From Dyella sp. SG609 (GTDB taxonomy: Bacteria > Pseudomonadota > Gammaproteobacteria > Xanthomonadales > Rhodanobacteraceae): 64,000 nt of DNA. The first letter of the stretch is position 1; each line of letters begins with the position of its first letter. The position numbers and the translations under genes are program-made. The stretch is taken from positions 186,001 through 250,000 of the forward strand of contig NZ_JAAZQJ010000001.1 in assembly GCF_012275375.1 (NCBI RefSeq). The letters run 5' to 3'. Below, piece after piece: positions 36,581 through 45,362 of the stretch. The notes beneath the pieces were generated by a model. That model was not told where the DNA came from. It did no database searches and worked only from the letters and a program-made list of their open reading frames with translations.

Positions 36581-37465
36581 ATGAAGCAGATGAGGTGCGC
36601 GGCAGTGAAGAAGCAGCAGAACTCGTACGGTGCGTGGCTGGTGGCGGTGGTCGTGGTGGCGGCGGCGATTGCGGGCGGTGTCTATCTCTGGCGCAAGGGG
36701 CTGCAAGGCGCGCAGGAAGCGCCATCCGCGCCGGCCGCCGCGGCGAGCAGCGGGATGCCGGCGCCGCCGTCGTCGGCGATCCGCCATCCCATCGCCGATG
36801 CGGGGCCGGCGTCTGCCTCCACCGCGCCGCTGCCCGCGCTCGACGGCAGCGACGGCACCGTCGCCGACGAACTCGCGCAGCTGGGCGGCGGCGATCTCAC
36901 CGGCCTGCTGCTGCGCGAGCAGATCATCCCGCGCATCGTCGCCACCGTGGATGCGCTGCCGCGCCAGGGCGTGGCCACGCGCATCCTGCCGCTGCGCACG
37001 CCGCGCGGCGCCTTCGCGGTGGACGAACAGGAAGGCAGCATCGAACTGTCGCCGCGCAATGCGGAACGCTATGCGCCCTACGTGCGCGTGGCCGAGGCGG
37101 TGGACGCGCGCAAGGCGGTGGCGTGGTACGTGCGCTATTACCCGCTGTTCCAGCAGGCGTACCGCGAGCTGGGCTATCCGCGCGGCTACTTCAACGACCG
37201 GCTGGTCGCGGCGATCGACGACATGCTCGCCACCCCCGGCAGCGCGGTGCCGATCGCATTGGTGCGCGGCGATACCTATTACCGCTTTGCCGATCCTTCC
37301 CTGCAGGGGCTTTCCGCGGGACAGAAGTTGCTGCTGCGGATGGGGCCGGAGAACGCGGCGAAGGTGAAGGCGAAGCTGCGGGAGATCCGCGCGGCACTCG
37401 CAGGACAAGCGCCGCAGCGGGGAACTCTTCTCCCCTCCGGGGAGAAGATGCCGGCAGGCAGATGA
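36581..37465 (+). CDS. DUF3014 family membrane-anchored protein
   Basis: About 294 residues, with an N-terminal membrane helix (WLVAVVVVAAAIAGGVYLW), an Ala/Pro/Ser-rich linker and a DUF3014 domain beginning at LLLREQIIPRIVATVDALPRQ. Other family elements are LSPRNAERYAPYV and WYVRYYPLFQQAYRELGYP. Function unknown. The last dozen codons (LLPSGEKMPAGR) are made of a family 3 palindrome at 37427-37447. Start codon uncertain: ATG 36581 is used, GTG 36608 is also possible. Confidence 0.85.
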   Translation: MKQMRCAAVKKQQNSYGAWLVAVVVVAAAIAGGVYLWRKGLQGAQEAPSAPAAAASSGMPAPPSSAIRHPIADAGPASASTAPLPALDGSDGTVADELAQLGGGDLTGLLLREQIIPRIVATVDALPRQGVATRILPLRTPRGAFAVDEQEGSIELSPRNAERYAPYVRVAEAVDARKAVAWYVRYYPLFQQAYRELGYPRGYFNDRLVAAIDDMLATPGSAVPIALVRGDTYYRFADPSLQGLSAGQKLLLRMGPENAAKVKAKLREIRAALAGQAPQRGTLLPSGEKMPAGR

Positions 37466-37659
37466 GGGGCGGGTGCTCGCGGTAGCGCTGCTGCGGAGCA
37501 AGGAAAAGCTTTGAGCGCTTTGTACGACCCTCAGCTCACCGCTCCGACCGGCCCCTCACCCCAGCCCTCTCCCCGGAGGGGAGAGGGGGTATGTTGAGGT
37601 GATCGGGATGTGCAGCCCCCAGACCGAACTCTTCAGCCCTCTCCCCGAAGGGGAGAGGG
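37427..37659. repeat. Family 3 composite repeat (three CTCTCCCC/GGGGAGAG hairpins)
   Basis: Hairpins with 9-10 base stems and 3-base loops lie at 37427-37447 (CTTCTCCCC-TCC-), 37565-37587 (CCCTCTCCCC-GGA-) and 37637-37659 (CCCTCTCCCC-GAA-). The stretch between the first two matches, in opposite orientation, the layout at 56077-56227. The first hairpin lies within the DUF3014 coding sequence. Confidence 0.8.
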
Positions 37660-37896
37660 GGCAGAGTGCTGGCACTTTGCGACGTTTCTTATCGCTGCTC
37701 GCCAACAGCGTGCTGTAAAGTCCTTGGCCGTCCCGCGGCGCAAGGCAGCTCGACGGGCTTGCATTTCTATACTTTCTGGTTCAATAATTCGCGCCTCGCC
37801 GAGGCTCCCATTGCTGCCGCCACGCCAGCCCGTCCTGGCCGTTCCGGCTGCCCCGCCCCGGCCACCCGCTTCCGCTCTCGCAAGGAAACCCCACCC
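37466..37896. other. Gene-free stretch carrying repeats and a promoter
   Basis: These 431 bases between the DUF3014 and Bcr/CflA genes hold two family 3 hairpins and, at 37759-37788, a promoter candidate. No coding frame is supported. Confidence 0.55.
37759..37788 (+). promoter_or_regulatory. Candidate promoter of the Bcr/CflA gene
   Basis: TTGCAT (37759-37764) and AATAAT (37783-37788) are 18 bases apart within a locally AT-rich stretch. The leader to ATG 37897 would be about 100 bases. Confidence 0.45.
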
Positions 37897-39105
37897 ATGA
37901 ATACCCGGCTTTTCGGGGCGGCGCTCATTCTGGGCCTGCTGTCGGCCATCGGGCCGTTCGCCATCGACATGTACCTGCCGGCGCTGCCGACCATCCGCGA
38001 GGCGCTGCATACCGACGTCGACACCGCGCAGCTGAGCCTGATGGTGTTCTTCGCGGCGGTGGGCATCGGCCAGCTGATCTACGGGCCGGTATCGGACATG
38101 GTCGGCCGCAAGCCGCCGATCTACTTCGGCCTGGTGCTGTTTGCGCTGGGCAGCATCGGCTGCGCGATGGCGCCGGACATCCACACGCTCATCGCGTTCC
38201 GCTTCGTGCAGGGCCTGGGCGCCTGCGCTGGCATGGTGATCCCGCGCGCGATCGTGCGCGACATGCACACCGGCCACGACGCCGCGCAGCTGATGTCGCT
38301 GCTGATGCTGGTGTTCAGCGTGTCGCCGATCCTGGCCCCCCTCACCGGCAGCCTGGTGATCCGCCTGGCCAGCTGGCGCGGCATCTTCTGGACGGTGGCC
38401 GTCGCCGCCGTGCTCGGCCTGGTGCTGGCGGCGACCGCGCTGAAGGAAACCCGGCCACGCGAAGCGCGCGTGGCGAGCAACGTGCGCAGCGCGCTGTCGG
38501 CCTATGGCACCCTGCTGCGCGATCCGCACTACCTGGGCCTGGTGTTCATCTGCTCGTTCGGCGTGGCGAGCTTCTTCGCATATCTGGCCAATTCGTCCTT
38601 CGTGCTGATCGACCACTACGGCCTGTCGCCCACCCTGTACGGCCTGGCGTTCTCGGTCAATGCGGTGGCGTTCATCGGCGCGGCGCAGTTCACCGGCGGC
38701 CTGGGCAAGCGCTACGGCCTGCCGCGGCTGGTGCGCACCGCGGTGGTGGGCTACAGCGTGGTGATGGTGGCGCTGCTGCTGCTCAATCTCGCCGGCATCG
38801 ACAACTTAGGGGTGCTGATGGCCCTGCTGTTCGTCGGCTATGGCTTCCTCGGCCTGGTGATGCCCAGCTCCGCCGTGCTGGCGCTGGAAGAGCACGGCAA
38901 GATCGCCGGCACCGCCTCGGCCCTGCTCGGCACCATCCAGTTCGGCACGGGCGCCGTGGTGATCGGCGTCGTCGGGCGTTTCCTGGATGGCACGGCGCGG
39001 CCGATGCTCGCCGGCATCGCGGCCTGCTCGGTGATCGCGCTGGTGCTGGCGCAGCGCACGCTGCGCCACCGGCCCGCACCGGTGGCGGAAGCGTCGGCGG
39101 ACTAA
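37897..39105 (+). CDS. Bcr/CflA family multidrug exporter
   Basis: A 402-residue, 12-helix MFS drug:proton antiporter. The family start is typical: AIGPFAIDMYLPALPTI with a membrane Asp and Arg-containing motif GPVSDMVGRKPPI in loop 2-3, then QGLGACAGMVIPRAIVRD, the Bcr/CflA motif C region. Substrates such as bicyclomycin, sulfonamides or chloramphenicol are known for relatives; not predictable here. AAGGAA precedes ATG 37897. Confidence 0.92.
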   Translation: MNTRLFGAALILGLLSAIGPFAIDMYLPALPTIREALHTDVDTAQLSLMVFFAAVGIGQLIYGPVSDMVGRKPPIYFGLVLFALGSIGCAMAPDIHTLIAFRFVQGLGACAGMVIPRAIVRDMHTGHDAAQLMSLLMLVFSVSPILAPLTGSLVIRLASWRGIFWTVAVAAVLGLVLAATALKETRPREARVASNVRSALSAYGTLLRDPHYLGLVFICSFGVASFFAYLANSSFVLIDHYGLSPTLYGLAFSVNAVAFIGAAQFTGGLGKRYGLPRLVRTAVVGYSVVMVALLLLNLAGIDNLGVLMALLFVGYGFLGLVMPSSAVLALEEHGKIAGTASALLGTIQFGTGAVVIGVVGRFLDGTARPMLAGIAACSVIALVLAQRTLRHRPAPVAEASAD

Positions 39106-39299
39106 ACGATCAAGTCAGCACGCGCGGTGAGCCCCGCGCGGTGCGGTCGTCCGGGCCGCCGCGCGAGGCGTGGCTTCCTGCGGCGTATTGTTGGCCTGCT
39201 TGAGTAAGCAGGGCGTGCGCTGCTTGTTATCGCCGCGTGGCGCCCCCGGCGCCGCATGGCTTGCGCTAAGGTGCGCGCCGATGCACAGCGGATGCCGCC

Positions 39300-39899
39300 A
39301 TGACACCGAACGTCTTTGACTCGCCCCAGCTGGACCTGCTGGGCGGCCAGGCCGAGCCCGCGCAGACCCACCGCCTGTTCTTCGCCCTGCTGCCGGACGA
39401 GGCCACGCGCGCCGCTTTCGCCGGCGTCGCCGACATGCTGAAAGCCGGCCAGCCCGGCCTGCGCCTGCGCTGGGTGTCGCCGGCGCGCTACCACGCCACC
39501 GTGCATTTCCTGGGCGACCATCCGATGCTGCGCGACGACATCGTGCAGGCCGCCACCCGCGCCGGCGATGCGCTGCAGGCCGGTGCCTTCGAATGGACGC
39601 TGGACTACGCGGCCAGCTTCCACGGCCGCGAACCGCCCTGCATCCTGCGTTCGCGCGAGGTGCCCGCGCCGCTGCTGCAGCTGTGGAGCCAGCTGCGCGA
39701 AGGCCTGATCCGCGCCGGCCAGGGCGCGCATCTGTCGCGCACGTTCACCCCGCACGTCACCCTGGGCTACAGCCGCGGCGGCCTGCTGCCGGAGCTTCCG
39801 GTGGGGCCGCTGGCCTGGCGCGTGCAGCAGCTGGCGCTGGTGCACAGCGTGGTCGGGCAGGGCGATTACCGGCTGCTGCACAGCTGGCCGCTGGCCTGA
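39300..39899 (+). CDS. thpR: RNA 2',3'-cyclic phosphodiesterase
   Basis: A 199-residue protein of the 2H phosphoesterase superfamily. Both active-site motifs are present: His65-Ala-Thr67 in YHATVHFLG and His152-Val-Thr154 in FTPHVTLGYSR. It hydrolyses 2',3'-cyclic phosphate ends of RNA to 2'-phosphates (ThpR/LigT family). The N-terminal 20 residues (DSPQLDLLGGQ) are longer than in the E. coli protein. Single gene; TAAGGT at 39267-39272 may be its -10. Confidence 0.93.
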   Translation: MTPNVFDSPQLDLLGGQAEPAQTHRLFFALLPDEATRAAFAGVADMLKAGQPGLRLRWVSPARYHATVHFLGDHPMLRDDIVQAATRAGDALQAGAFEWTLDYAASFHGREPPCILRSREVPAPLLQLWSQLREGLIRAGQGAHLSRTFTPHVTLGYSRGGLLPELPVGPLAWRVQQLALVHSVVGQGDYRLLHSWPLA

Positions 39900-39979
39900 G
39901 CGGAGGTGCCGAAGGTCCTGGCTCCCGGCCCGCGGTTTAGGCGCACAATGCCGCTCCCAACCCACCGCGGAGTCCCGTC

Positions 39980-40747
39980 ATGCGCACGACCGTTCTCGCA
40001 GCGTTGATCGTCCTCGCCCTGCCGCTGGCCGCCGCGGCACAGCCGCCGAAACCCGCCGGCGCCATGCCCGCCAACGTCGCCGCCGCGGTCGCCGATCCGG
40101 CGCGCAAGGCCGACGCCGCCAACGACGCGCGCCGCAAGGGCGGCGAGCTGCTGGCCTTCGCCGAAGTGAAGCCCGGCCAAAGCGTGGTCGACCTGATTCC
40201 CGGCGGCGGCTACTTCACCCGCTTGTTCAGCGCCGCCGTCGGCGACGGCGGACATGTCTACGACGTGTGGCCCAACGAGTATGCGCAGGAGGCCGATTCC
40301 GACGTAAAGGCCTCCAACGCGCTCGCCGCGCAGCCGCACTACAAGAACGTCAGCGTGCTGCTGCAGCCGGGCAACCAGTTCAGCGTGCCCAAGCCGGTCG
40401 ACATGGTGTTCACCTCGCAGAACTACCACGACTACCCGGACAAGTTCATGGGCAAGATCGATCCGGCCGTGCTCAACAAGCAGGTGTTCGATGCGCTCAA
40501 GCCCGGCGGCCTGTTCGTGATCGTCGACCACGTGGCCGAAGCCGGTTCCGGCATGCGCGACACCGACACCTTGCACCGCATCGATCCGGCCATCGTCAAG
40601 AAGCAGGTGGAAGCGGCGGGCTTCGTGTTCGACGGCGAAAGCAACGTGCTGCGCAATCCCGCCGATCCGCACGACATCAAGGTCTTCGACAAGGCCATAC
40701 GCGGGCATACCGATCAGTTCGCGTACCGGTTCCGCAAGCCGGGTTGA
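39980..40747 (+). CDS. Exported class I SAM methyltransferase-like protein
   Basis: 255 residues. A signal peptide with cleavage after PLAAAA (residue 20) is clear, which is odd for a SAM-dependent enzyme. The Rossmann motif I is degenerate, VVDLIPGGGYFTRLF, and motif region GLFVIVDHVAEAGSG follows the expected order. This exported group is widespread in proteobacteria, annotated as predicted methyltransferase. Whether it binds SAM in the periplasm is doubtful; another ligand may be used. Confidence 0.87.
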   Translation: MRTTVLAALIVLALPLAAAAQPPKPAGAMPANVAAAVADPARKADAANDARRKGGELLAFAEVKPGQSVVDLIPGGGYFTRLFSAAVGDGGHVYDVWPNEYAQEADSDVKASNALAAQPHYKNVSVLLQPGNQFSVPKPVDMVFTSQNYHDYPDKFMGKIDPAVLNKQVFDALKPGGLFVIVDHVAEAGSGMRDTDTLHRIDPAIVKKQVEAAGFVFDGESNVLRNPADPHDIKVFDKAIRGHTDQFAYRFRKPG

Positions 40748-40751
40748 GCGC

Positions 40752-40961
40752 TTGAGCGGCTCTGAAGAACAAGCGCCGGGAGGCTCCGCGCCTCCCGGCG
40801 ATCCACGGCCGGTAAGGCCCATCGAACCCGACGCGCTCGACTGCTGCGGCGAGGGCTGCGTGCCCTGCATCTACGATCTGTACGAAGCGGCGCTGGACCG
40901 CTACAAGGCGGCGCTGGCGGAATGGCTGGAACGCCATCCGGAAGCGCCCAAGGATCAGTAG
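40752..40961 (+). CDS. Oxidoreductase-like domain protein
   Basis: A 69-residue protein with the Oxidored-like motif: Cys31, Cys32, Cys36 and Cys39 in DCCGEGCVPCIYDLYEAALDRY, followed by a helical W-containing end. In other organisms this motif occurs at the N-terminus of small mitochondrial or bacterial proteins of unclear function; the Cys are probably metal ligands. Start is TTG 40752, only four bases behind the methyltransferase-like gene, so translation is probably coupled. It overlaps the convergent HDOD gene by 7 bases. Confidence 0.75.
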   Translation: MSGSEEQAPGGSAPPGDPRPVRPIEPDALDCCGEGCVPCIYDLYEAALDRYKAALAEWLERHPEAPKDQ

Positions 40962-42004
40962 CCTTTTTCGCGCGGCACCGAATCGAACTGGTGCTGCAGA
41001 TCCTGCTGGCAGCGCGCGACCTGCGCCGGTGCGAAGCGCGCCGGCCAGGCTTCGCTGAGATCGGGCATGGCGTCGAGCGCGCGATGATCGCGCAGCAGCT
41101 GCGCCATCGACAGGTAATGCGCCACGTGCAACGTCTTGCCGAGCGGAGACAGCGTTTCCGGCGCCTGTTCCTGCGCATGTTCGGACAGTGCCTGGATCAC
41201 CGCGCCCGGCAGTTCCCAGTGGCGCGCGGCGCGCAAGGTCAGGCTCGCGCCCAGCTGGGCGCAGCCTTCGAGGAAGGCGGGGCTCAGCGTCTCGGGCGCG
41301 GCAATCTCTTCCATGCTCAGCAGATGGATCACCGCACCGGTGCCGGTATTGCACACGATGCCGGCCAGGTAAGCCTCGAACGGATCGCAGCCGGCGAACT
41401 TGCCGAGAAAGGCGCTGGCATGCGCGCAGCGTTCGGCGTGATCCCACAGCCGCTGTCCCGCCACCAGGCCGTGCACGCCGGCGCTGGCCTGCAGGATCGG
41501 TTTCATCATGTGCTGGGTCGCCACGCGGCGCAGCCCGTCCTGGCCCAGCAGCACCACCGCGTGCTGCAGGCTCTGGATCGAATGCAGGGTGCGGTAGTAG
41601 ATGCTGCGGCTGACCCGCATCACTTCGCCGACCAGCATCGGATCGCGCCCGACCAGGCGCGCCAGCTCGGCGCCGGCCACGTCGTCGTTCTTCAATGCCA
41701 GCAGCAGCTGCGGCAGCACCGCGGGCAGGCGCGGCAGGCTGCGCACGTCGAAGCGCTCGGCCACGATCTGCAGGCGCCGCAGCAGGGCGGCCTCGTTCGG
41801 GTTGGCACCCTGGCGCGCGTCGGGCAGGCCGAGCATGAAGCGCTGGAAGCGTTCGGCCAGCGCAGCCAATTCCGGCGCGGGGGCGGGCGCAGGCGCTGCC
41901 AGCGGAGCGGCCGGCGCCCTGGCCGGGCGCTGGAACTGCGCGCGCGCCAGCGGCTGTACGGCGGGCAGGGGCGAGGGGGCGAAGAAGCGCCTTAGCCAGT
42001 ACAT
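40955..42004 (-). CDS. HDOD domain protein
   Basis: A 349-residue cytosolic protein. After a Pro/Ala-rich N-terminal region (to about 50) comes an HDOD domain (about 90-300), an HD-like fold that has lost the metal site and acts in signal transduction, often with cyclic di-GMP. Typical segments are [15 protein letters not shown] and [18 protein letters not shown]. The position of the second His/Asp motif holds [11 protein letters not shown]. No GGDEF, EAL or HTH part is attached. Monocistronic, convergent with the small gene before it. Confidence 0.88.
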   Translation of the reverse strand: MYWLRRFFAPSPLPAVQPLARAQFQRPARAPAAPLAAPAPAPAPELAALAERFQRFMLGLPDARQGANPNEAALLRRLQIVAERFDVRSLPRLPAVLPQLLLALKNDDVAGAELARLVGRDPMLVGEVMRVSRSIYYRTLHSIQSLQHAVVLLGQDGLRRVATQHMMKPILQASAGVHGLVAGQRLWDHAERCAHASAFLGKFAGCDPFEAYLAGIVCNTGTGAVIHLLSMEEIAAPETLSPAFLEGCAQLGASLTLRAARHWELPGAVIQALSEHAQEQAPETLSPLGKTLHVAHYLSMAQLLRDHRALDAMPDLSEAWPARFAPAQVARCQQDLQHQFDSVPREKGY

Positions 42005-42192
42005 CGTGTGGTTCTCCCCTGCTGCCGCGGACGCGGTCTCCCCGCCGGGTTATCGGCTGCCCGGATCGAAGCTGTAGAGCATGGGCCGCCCGCGTCGCCG
42101 GCTCTGCAGGCCGGTCGACATTTTCTGTACCGGGGAGGCTGGCAATGCCCCGGTCCGCCCCCAGATCGGGAGCTTCGCCGCGAGGACACTCC

Positions 42193-43191
<999 letters not shown>

Positions 43192-43203
43192 GCGGATCAA
43201 GCC

Positions 43204-43301
43204 GGCGTAGGTTGGGGTGAGCCGCAGGCGAACCCCAACATCGCAACATCCAAACGCACCGCATTGTTGGGGTTTGCCTGCGGCTCACCCCAACCTACGC
43301 C
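43204..43301. repeat. Family 1 repeat pair (REP/BIME-like)
   Basis: Arms 43204-43239 and 43266-43301, 36 bases each, are reverse complements with one mismatch, 26 bases apart. The left arm is identical to the one at 33644. The right arm supplies the TAG stop codon (43295-43297, minus strand) of the DUF72 gene. Confidence 0.9.
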
Positions 43302-44128
43302 GTGCGGTCGACGCGTTTCTGCAGCGCCATCGCTGCCGCCGGATTCAGATGCTTCGCCGCACTGATGAAATAAACGAACACGTCGCGCGGCTCCGCCTTC
43401 GCCAGCGGCGCCGCGAAATGCGGCAGCTCCGCGCAATCCTCGCCACGCGCCCAACGCTGCGCACGATCCGCCCACTCGTCCAGCGCCGCCGCCGGATAAC
43501 CCGTCGCCTCGCCATCCGCACTGCGCATCAACCGCGCATAAGCGAAGTCTCCGGTCAGGTCGGCGATATTCGGATACTCCGGCGAGTCGGTGTACACGGT
43601 GGGAATACGCCGCTCGCGCGCCAGCGCCACATACGCATCGCTGAGAAAACTGCGATGCCGCACCTCCAGCACGTGGCGCAGCGGCTTGCCGTTCAATTGG
43701 CGCGGCAGCAGATCGAGAAACGCGGCGATGTCGTCCGCGTCGAACACGCGCGACGGCGGCAGCTGCCACAGGATCGGCCCCAGCCGGTCGCCCATTTCGG
43801 CCAGGCCGCCGTGCACGAAACTGTCGATGCCTTTGCCGGTGGCCGCCAGGCGCTTGCCCTCCGTGACATAGCGCGGCGCTTTCAAGGAAAACACGAAGCC
43901 TTCCGGCGTCTCCGCCGCCCAGCGGCCGTAGGTCTCGGCCTTCTGCGCACCGTAGTAAGTGCCGTTGATCTCGATCGCGCGCAGGTGCCGGCTGGCGTAT
44001 TCCAGCTCGCGCCGCTGCACCAGTCCTTCCGGGTAGAAATTCTTGCGCCAGGGTGCGTAGTTCCAGCCGCCGATGCCGGTGCGGATGCGTTCGGCGCGGG
44101 GCGTGGCGCTGCTGAAGAGATCGTCCAT
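43295..44128 (-). CDS. DUF72 family protein
   Basis: A 277-residue TIM-barrel protein of the DUF72 (YecE) family. Diagnostic segments are IRTGIGGWNYAPWRKNFYP at the start, AIEINGTYYGAQKAETYGRWAAETPEGFVFSLKAP, and VFVYFISAAKHLNPAAA at the end. The enzymatic role is unknown. The stop codon lies inside a family 1 repeat, so the last residues may be recent. Divergent from the PD40 gene. Confidence 0.92.
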   Translation of the reverse strand: MDDLFSSATPRAERIRTGIGGWNYAPWRKNFYPEGLVQRRELEYASRHLRAIEINGTYYGAQKAETYGRWAAETPEGFVFSLKAPRYVTEGKRLAATGKGIDSFVHGGLAEMGDRLGPILWQLPPSRVFDADDIAAFLDLLPRQLNGKPLRHVLEVRHRSFLSDAYVALARERRIPTVYTDSPEYPNIADLTGDFAYARLMRSADGEATGYPAAALDEWADRAQRWARGEDCAELPHFAAPLAKAEPRDVFVYFISAAKHLNPAAAMALQKRVDRTA

Positions 44129-44282
44129 CGGGTCGGGTCGCTGGCTTGGCGGGGCGCGGTGGCGGGGCGGCGATGATGCCATGGCGGCGCGTGAACCCGC
44201 GGTCGTGACTTCAGGCACGCGCCGCGCGCCGGGGCGAAGCGTATCCAGGCGCATCGCCGTTACGGCATCGACGGATCCGTCC

Positions 44283-45266
44283 ATGAAACCGTTCGCTTAC
44301 GCCCTGCTGTCGCTGGGTCTTGCCGTGGCGGCGAACGCCGTGGCCGATACACGCGACACCGTGCCGGAAATCTTCGCGCCGGGCGTGGTGTCCGGCCCGG
44401 CCAACGAAGACTCCGCCGCGTTCTCGCCGGACGGCCACACCGTGTTCTTCGACCGCATCAGCTGGCCGAACGCGGTGATCCTGGAATCGCACAAGATCGG
44501 CCACGCCTGGTCCGAGCCGCGCATCGCACCGTTCTCCGGACAATGGCTGGACCACGATCCGGCGATGGCGCCGGACGGCTCCTTCATCGTGTTCACCTCC
44601 AACCGTCCCGACACGCCCGGCGGCAAAGCGCTGGATGGCGTGATGGCGAACGGCAAGGTGCAGCATGCGGCGGGCGGGCATCTGTGGCGCGTCGAGCGCA
44701 AGGGCGACGGCTGGGGCGAGCCGGTGCGGCTGCCGGATGCGGTCAACAGCAGCACGCGCACCTATGCGCCGAGCGTTGCCGCCGATGGCAGCGTGTATTT
44801 CCAGCGTCCGGGCGACGACGACGAGTTCCGCCTGTACCGCACGCAGTACCGCAACGGCACCTACGAGGCGCCGGAGCTGGTGGTGCTGGGCGACGCGGCC
44901 GCGCACAAGCTCGATCCGGCGATCGCGCCCGATGAGTCTTTCATCGTGTTCGACGCCGATTACGCGGGGAAGGGCAAGGCCGACCGCCTGTACATCGCCT
45001 TCCGCGAAGGCAGCGGCTGGAGCGCGCCGGTCGACCTGGGCGATGCGGTCAACGTCGGCGACCCCTGGGGCGCGCACCTGGGGCCGGACGGCCGCACGCT
45101 CTACTTCAGCAGCCATCGCGCGGAGAAAGTGAGCTATCCGCGTTCGCATGAGCAGGCCGAGAAGGACCTGGCGCGCATGCAGGCCTGGGACAACGCCAGC
45201 GAAAACATCTGGTCGGTGTCGCTGGCGCCGTGGCTGGAAAGCCGCGGCAAGCCCGCGCACGACTGA
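44283..45266 (+). CDS. Exported PD40 (TolB-like) beta-propeller protein
   Basis: 327 residues, signal peptide ending at VADT or just before. Several PD40 repeats are seen (ENDSAAFSPDGHTVFFDR-type units: DPAMAPDGSFIVFTSNRP, APSVAADGSVYFQR, DPAIAPDESFIVFDA, HLGPDGRTLYFSSHR), indicating a six-bladed propeller. Probably periplasmic; a binding role is assumed. First of a series of four exported proteins on the plus strand; the next gene starts 96 bases on. Confidence 0.87.
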   Translation: MKPFAYALLSLGLAVAANAVADTRDTVPEIFAPGVVSGPANEDSAAFSPDGHTVFFDRISWPNAVILESHKIGHAWSEPRIAPFSGQWLDHDPAMAPDGSFIVFTSNRPDTPGGKALDGVMANGKVQHAAGGHLWRVERKGDGWGEPVRLPDAVNSSTRTYAPSVAADGSVYFQRPGDDDEFRLYRTQYRNGTYEAPELVVLGDAAAHKLDPAIAPDESFIVFDADYAGKGKADRLYIAFREGSGWSAPVDLGDAVNVGDPWGAHLGPDGRTLYFSSHRAEKVSYPRSHEQAEKDLARMQAWDNASENIWSVSLAPWLESRGKPAHD

Positions 45267-45362
45267 GTTGGCAGGCGCCCCGCGGCGGCTGTGACTTTCC
45301 GCGCTGGCGCCGGCGCGGCTTTGCCGCGATAGTTGGCCGCTTTCGCCAAGCTGGAGCCGACG

